A stretch of 64,000 nucleotides of DNA, taken from the NCBI GenBank assembly GCA_016937575.1, contig JAFHKN010000002.1, positions 1,736,001 through 1,800,000 of the forward strand, in the 5' to 3' direction. The translations under genes and the position numbers were made by a program. The DNA comes from Roseomonas aeriglobus (GTDB lineage Bacteria > Pseudomonadota > Alphaproteobacteria > Sphingomonadales > Sphingomonadaceae). Below, piece after piece: positions 58,600 to 64,000 of this stretch (the first letter of the stretch is position 1; each line of letters opens with the position of its first letter). The notes below the pieces were generated by a model. That model had not been told where the DNA came from and made no database searches. It worked only from the letters and a program-made list of their open reading frames with translations.

Positions 58600-60814
58600 C
58601 GAAATTCCTTCAGCACCGGCAGAATCGTCGCATAATCGTCGGTCCACGGCGTCAGGTCACGTCGCGGATAGAGCGGTCGCCATGCGCTGCCATCGCTGAT
58701 GACCATCGCAAAGGTCGATGGATCGCGGGTCAGGACGATCCAGTCGCTCAGCGTCGCCTGCGGCCCTTCGTCCTCGTGCGGCTTGTAATGCAACATCGCG
58801 CCCATCCACCCCCGAGCGGACGCGGCGACGACCGGTTCCAGATCGAGGAAGCGGTTGGAGACGTGGACGAGCAACAGCCCCTTCTTCTGAAGCACGCGGC
58901 CGTAGCTTTCGAACGCCTCGCGCGTCATCAGATGCATGGGGATGGCGTCGGACGAGAAGGCGTCGAGCACCAGCACGTCGAGCGAACCGCTCGCCTGCTG
59001 CGCCAGCCGCATCCGCGCGTCGCCGACGACGATGGCCGCCTGAGGCAGACAGCGCGACAGGAAACTGAATTTCGCCGGATTGCGTGCGATCGCGACGACC
59101 GCGGGGTCGATTTCGAAAAACGTCCAGTGTTGTCCCGGCTTCGCGTAGCAGGCCAGCGTCCCGGTCCCGAGACCGACGGCACCGATCCGGGCGCCCGGCC
59201 CGTACAGTTCGGGCGCCATGCGCAGCGCCACGCCGACGCCCGATCCCTGGACGTAATAGCTCGTCGGATAGCGTTCGCGCGCGGGCGTTCCGGTCAGCTG
59301 AATGCCGTGCAACGTCGTTCCGTGCGCCAGCGTCCGCTCCCACGCTTCGTCGCGAATTGTGTAGACGCCGAAATAGCTGCGGGTCCGATGATTTCCCTCC
59401 AGCGTAACCTCCAAGGCACGCCAGCCACCGAAAAGCATCAGCGTGCCCAGCAGCGTGATCAGATACGGTGCGCGCTTGCCCACCAGCACTATCCCGAACA
59501 CACAGAGCCCCAGGTAGACGACGGTCTCGACCGAGGCTTCCCCGGGCTGCGCGGCGTCGAGGATGGCGACGATCGCGAGTACGGTCACGAGAACGGCGAC
59601 GAGCGCGGTTCGGATGAGCGTCCCGCGCCGGTCGGTCCGCCACAGTCGGGCGGCGATCGGCAACAGGAAAGTCTGCGGCACCAGCGCGCCGGCCGCCAGG
59701 ATCAGCAGCGGATATTCATAGGTCCAGTCGAACACGACCGGCGCAATGAGGCCGGAAAAAACGCCGCCCAGCGCGCCCCCGACCGACATGGCGAGATAGA
59801 AGCCGGTCAACCGGTCCGCCGCTGGACGCAGGTCGTACATCCGCGTGTGCAGCGCGACCGCCACGACGAACAGGAGCAGCAAAGCGATGCCCGCGTTGAA
59901 ATAGGGCATCGCGTGCGTACCCGCGATCATCACGCCGCCGAACAGCAGGATGGTGATCGGCGTGAACTTGGTGATGACCTGCGCTATGCCGCGTTTCGTG
60001 GCGAAGGCGACCGAGAAGCTGAGCAGGTACAGCCCCAGCGGCAGGACCCACAACAGCGGCACCGCCACGATGTCGGTGGTCAGGAAGGTCGATGTCGCGA
60101 GCATCAGGCCCGACGGCACCAGGGCGAGTGCGATCCACAGAATAACGCGGCGCCCCGGCGCCGGTGCGCTGCGCTCCACGACCGGGGTTTCCGCCGTCGC
60201 ACGTCGCGGCAGCCTCAACGCGCATGCAGCGACCAGCACGAACAACGCGACATAGCCCGCGCTCCACATCACGCTCTGCCGGTCGAGCGCCATCGTCGGT
60301 TCGACCAGCAACGGATAGGCGATCAGCCCGCCGAAGCTGCCGATGTTGGACGCGGCATAGAGCGCATAGGGGTCGCGACCGGGGGCTGTGACGGCATACC
60401 ACCGCTGCATCAACGGCGCCTGCGCGGACACGGCGAAGAATAAGGGACCGATCGAGGCGCCGAGCAGCCACGGCACCCACACCGCTGGCTCGGCATCCGC
60501 CGGCAGGTCGAAGTTATAGAGGCCGATCGGCAACCACAACGCCGCGACGGCCAGGACGCCCAGATGGACCGCAGCAGTCTGTCGTGGTCGCAGCTTGCTC
60601 AGGGCGTGCGCATAGGCATAACCGCCCAGCAGCAGCGCCTGATAGACGGGCATCGCCGAGTTCCACACCGCCGGCGCCCCACCCAGTCGCGGCAATGCCA
60701 TGCGCGCGACCATCGGCTGGACCAGGAACAGCAGGAACGATCCGGTGAGGATCGTCGCGATGAATAGCACGCGGGCGGCCCGCGGGGTTGGCGCCGCCGT
60801 CGCTTCCGTCTCGC

Positions 60815-60818
<4 letters not shown>
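58596..60818 (-). CDS. Membrane-fused spermidine synthase-like protein
   Basis: 740-residue protein with about 14 membrane helices (residues 15-430), resembling the MFS-like N-terminal domain, and a cytoplasmic C-terminal Rossmann domain (about 490-740). The C-terminal part has the nucleotide motif GAVGLGTGTLACYAKPG near residue 543, EIDPAVVAIARNP, VVGDARMRL and VLDAFSSDAIPMHL, which match fused spermidine synthase / SpeE-like domains. The substrate pair is unknown: it may transfer aminopropyl groups or be a methyltransferase-like enzyme. It overlaps the upstream GNAT gene stop by four bases. Confidence 0.85.
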
Positions 60819-62370
<1,552 letters not shown>

Positions 62371-62410
62371 TTACGCATCCGAAATCGGGATCGAAGCGTT
62401 GTAGCGGCTC

Positions 62411-63292
62411 ATGACCCGATTCCAGTCCGCCGCCCTGATCGTCAACGCCAAGTCCCGAAGGGGGCAGGCTCTGTTCGATCAGGCTTGCCAGGCGTTGCAG
62501 GACGTCGACTTTACGGTCGATGCTCATGCGGTCGAGGACCCGAACGATCTGGAAGGGACGGTCGAACGCGCGCTGGCGAAAAAGCCGCAGCTCGTCATCT
62601 TCGGCGGTGGCGACGGGACGATCAGCGGCCTGGTCGACCTGCTGGTCGGCGAGGACGTGGTGTTGGGCGTCCTGCCGCTCGGCACCGCGAACAGCTTCTG
62701 CCGGACGCTCGGCATCCCGCTCGACATCCCCTCCGCCGTCCGCGTCCTGAGCGAGGGACGAGCGAAGCGGATCGACCTCGGCATGATCGACGACGATTAT
62801 TTCGCCAACGCCGCGACGATGGGGATCGCACCCAAGATCGCGGAGACTGTACCGCACGACCTGAAGAAATGGCTGGGCCGCGCCGGCTATCTCAGCTGGG
62901 CGGCGCTGCAATATGCCAAGTTCCGCCCCTTTCCGATCACCATCGACGACGGCAACGGTCACCCGCGCGTGATGCGCGCGGTCGAGGTGCGGATCGCCAA
63001 CGGACGCTACCACGGTGGCCAGGAAATGATGGAAGACGCGGCCATCGACAATGGCGAGATCCTGGTGGAGGTCGTTCGCGGCCACCTACGCAGCCGCCTG
63101 CTCTATAACTGGGCGGCGAATGTCTTGCGCCTGCCGCAGCGGCGCGAAAAGGTCACCGTCTTTCGCGGACAATCGATCCGCATCGACAGCGACAAACCGC
63201 GGCCGATCTCGATCGATGGCGAGGTGCTGGCGAAGACGCCGGTGACGGCCAAGGTTGCACCGGGGATCATCGAGGTGATGGTTCCGGCGTAG
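62411..63292 (+). CDS. Diacylglycerol kinase-family lipid kinase (YegS-like)
   Basis: 293 residues. The kinase motif GGGDGTISGLVDLL near residue 62-75 and the glycine-rich LGVLPLGTANSFCRTLGIPLD near 85-105 are typical of the DAGK catalytic domain. A second domain carries FANAATMGIAPKIAE and VRIANGRYHGGQEMMEDAAIDNGEI. It phosphorylates a lipid such as diacylglycerol or sphingosine; the substrate is open, and sphingomonads make sphingolipids. Divergent from hemB, with 79 bases between. Confidence 0.9.
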   Translation: MTRFQSAALIVNAKSRRGQALFDQACQALQDVDFTVDAHAVEDPNDLEGTVERALAKKPQLVIFGGGDGTISGLVDLLVGEDVVLGVLPLGTANSFCRTLGIPLDIPSAVRVLSEGRAKRIDLGMIDDDYFANAATMGIAPKIAETVPHDLKKWLGRAGYLSWAALQYAKFRPFPITIDDGNGHPRVMRAVEVRIANGRYHGGQEMMEDAAIDNGEILVEVVRGHLRSRLLYNWAANVLRLPQRREKVTVFRGQSIRIDSDKPRPISIDGEVLAKTPVTAKVAPGIIEVMVPA

Positions 63293-63340
63293 TATCGGGT
63301 GCTGCCGCAAAAGTCCGGGCGTGAGCGCGGATTGTTGCGA

Positions 63341-64000
63341 TCACCCCGTCGGATGCGACCGCCCCGCCGGCTCGGCATCGGCGTGACTCTGCTCCTCGCA
63401 ATGCTCGGGCTCGGGCGTCAGCAGCGCCCCACGCCGCCAGTTGCCGAACCGGTAATAGGCCACCGCCATCACCAGGTTCGCCGCCGACCCGGCCGGGAAG
63501 CTCCACCAGAGCGCATCCGCACCCCATGCCGGCAAGAACAGCGCGGCGAAGCCCAGGCGGACCGGGTACATGGACACGAACAGCATGATCAGCGGCGCGA
63601 TCACGGCGCCGTTCGCGCGGACGGTGGAAAACAGCACCATCGTCGCGCCAAACAGGACGAAACCCCAGGCGGCGACCAGCTGGATATGCTCGGCGATCGG
63701 CATCGCCGGGCTGTCCTGGCCCAGAAACAGCCCCAGCACCGCGCGGTCGAACACTGTCGTCACCGCAACCATCGCGCCCGTCAGCGCGACGTTGGTCAAA
63801 AGCCCCGCGCGCGTGATTTGATCGACCCGGTCCCATCGCCCCGCGCCGATGTTCTGCGCGGCCATCGCGCTGACCGCGGCGCCGATCGCCAGTGCGGGCA
63901 TCTGGATATAGGTCCACAATTGCTGCGCGACGCCATATGCCGCGACGGTATCGACCCCCTGCCGGTTGATCAGCCCCGCCATCGCCAGTCCCGCCGACGA
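63341..64000 (-). CDS. MATE family efflux transporter, N-terminus cut by window edge
   Basis: The C-terminal 219 residues of a multidrug and toxic compound extrusion protein, open to the window edge. Family block AAYGVAQQLWTYIQMPALAIGAAVSAMAAQNIGAGRWDRV is at the start, then five or six helices and a polar tail ending RSHPTG. An ATG at 63982 is internal to the true gene and not the start. It exports cationic drugs in exchange for sodium or protons. Confidence 0.9.
   Translation of the reverse strand, partial: SSAGLAMAGLINRQGVDTVAAYGVAQQLWTYIQMPALAIGAAVSAMAAQNIGAGRWDRVDQITRAGLLTNVALTGAMVAVTTVFDRAVLGLFLGQDSPAMPIAEHIQLVAAWGFVLFGATMVLFSTVRANGAVIAPLIMLFVSMYPVRLGFAALFLPAWGADALWWSFPAGSAANLVMAVAYYRFGNWRRGALLTPEPEHCEEQSHADAEPAGRSHPTG

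Overview
The window is GC-rich chromosomal DNA from an alphaproteobacterium, most likely a sphingomonad (Sphingomonas or a close relative). The support is the codon and base composition, the 14-gene nuo operon with separate nuoC and nuoD, a zinc-independent-type HemB, the zapA / 6S RNA / formyl-THF cyclo-ligase order, and several families of GC-rich palindromic intergenic repeats of the kind seen in sphingomonads. I see no prophage, insertion sequence, CRISPR array or rRNA. The genus is an inference from these features, not from a database search.

Region 1 (1-16075, minus strand): a complete respiratory complex I operon, nuoABCDEFGHIJKLMN, followed by birA, which is cut by the window start. 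Many junctions overlap by 1-4 bases, implying translational coupling. Three tiny membrane proteins (63, 54 and 35 aa) are threaded between nuoD and nuoF.

Region 2 (16080-26975, minus strand): suhB-like phosphatase, efp, an M23 peptidase overlapping an L,D-transpeptidase, then thiE, a small membrane protein, class I FBP aldolase, a MazF-like toxin with RHH antitoxin, pgk, a MOSC protein, gap and tkt. This is a central-carbon cluster with a toxin-antitoxin module between fda and pgk.

Region 3 (27106-33168): zapA with a small coiled-coil partner, 6S RNA, formyl-THF cyclo-ligase and a DUF2842 protein; two tandem tRNA-Asp genes; an AI-2E family permease divergent from glpK; and a two-gene unit encoding a YqcI/YcgG (GntA-like) heme N-oxygenase family protein and a DUF1989 protein.

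Region 4 (33292-48927): a lipid / acyl-CoA catabolic region with acyl-CoA synthetase, serine hydrolase, FadJ-type bifunctional protein, three acyl-CoA dehydrogenases, two thioesterases, an SDR, an APH-type phosphotransferase and a tandem-domain TetR regulator. No thiolase is present. Palindromic repeats sit immediately before several of these genes and appear to supply their Shine-Dalgarno sequences.

Region 5 (49045-64000): a six-EF-hand secreted protein, an OmpR/EnvZ-like two-component system, an EEP-family nuclease/phosphatase, a patatin-like protein, a LapA-domain protein with pyrF, a folM-like / folB pair, two GNAT acetyltransferases, tRNA-Arg, a small lipoprotein, a membrane-fused spermidine-synthase-like protein, hemB, a YegS-like lipid kinase and a truncated MATE transporter. 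No intergenic stretch exceeds about 300 bases; the longest ones hold the repeats, the 6S RNA or the tRNA genes.
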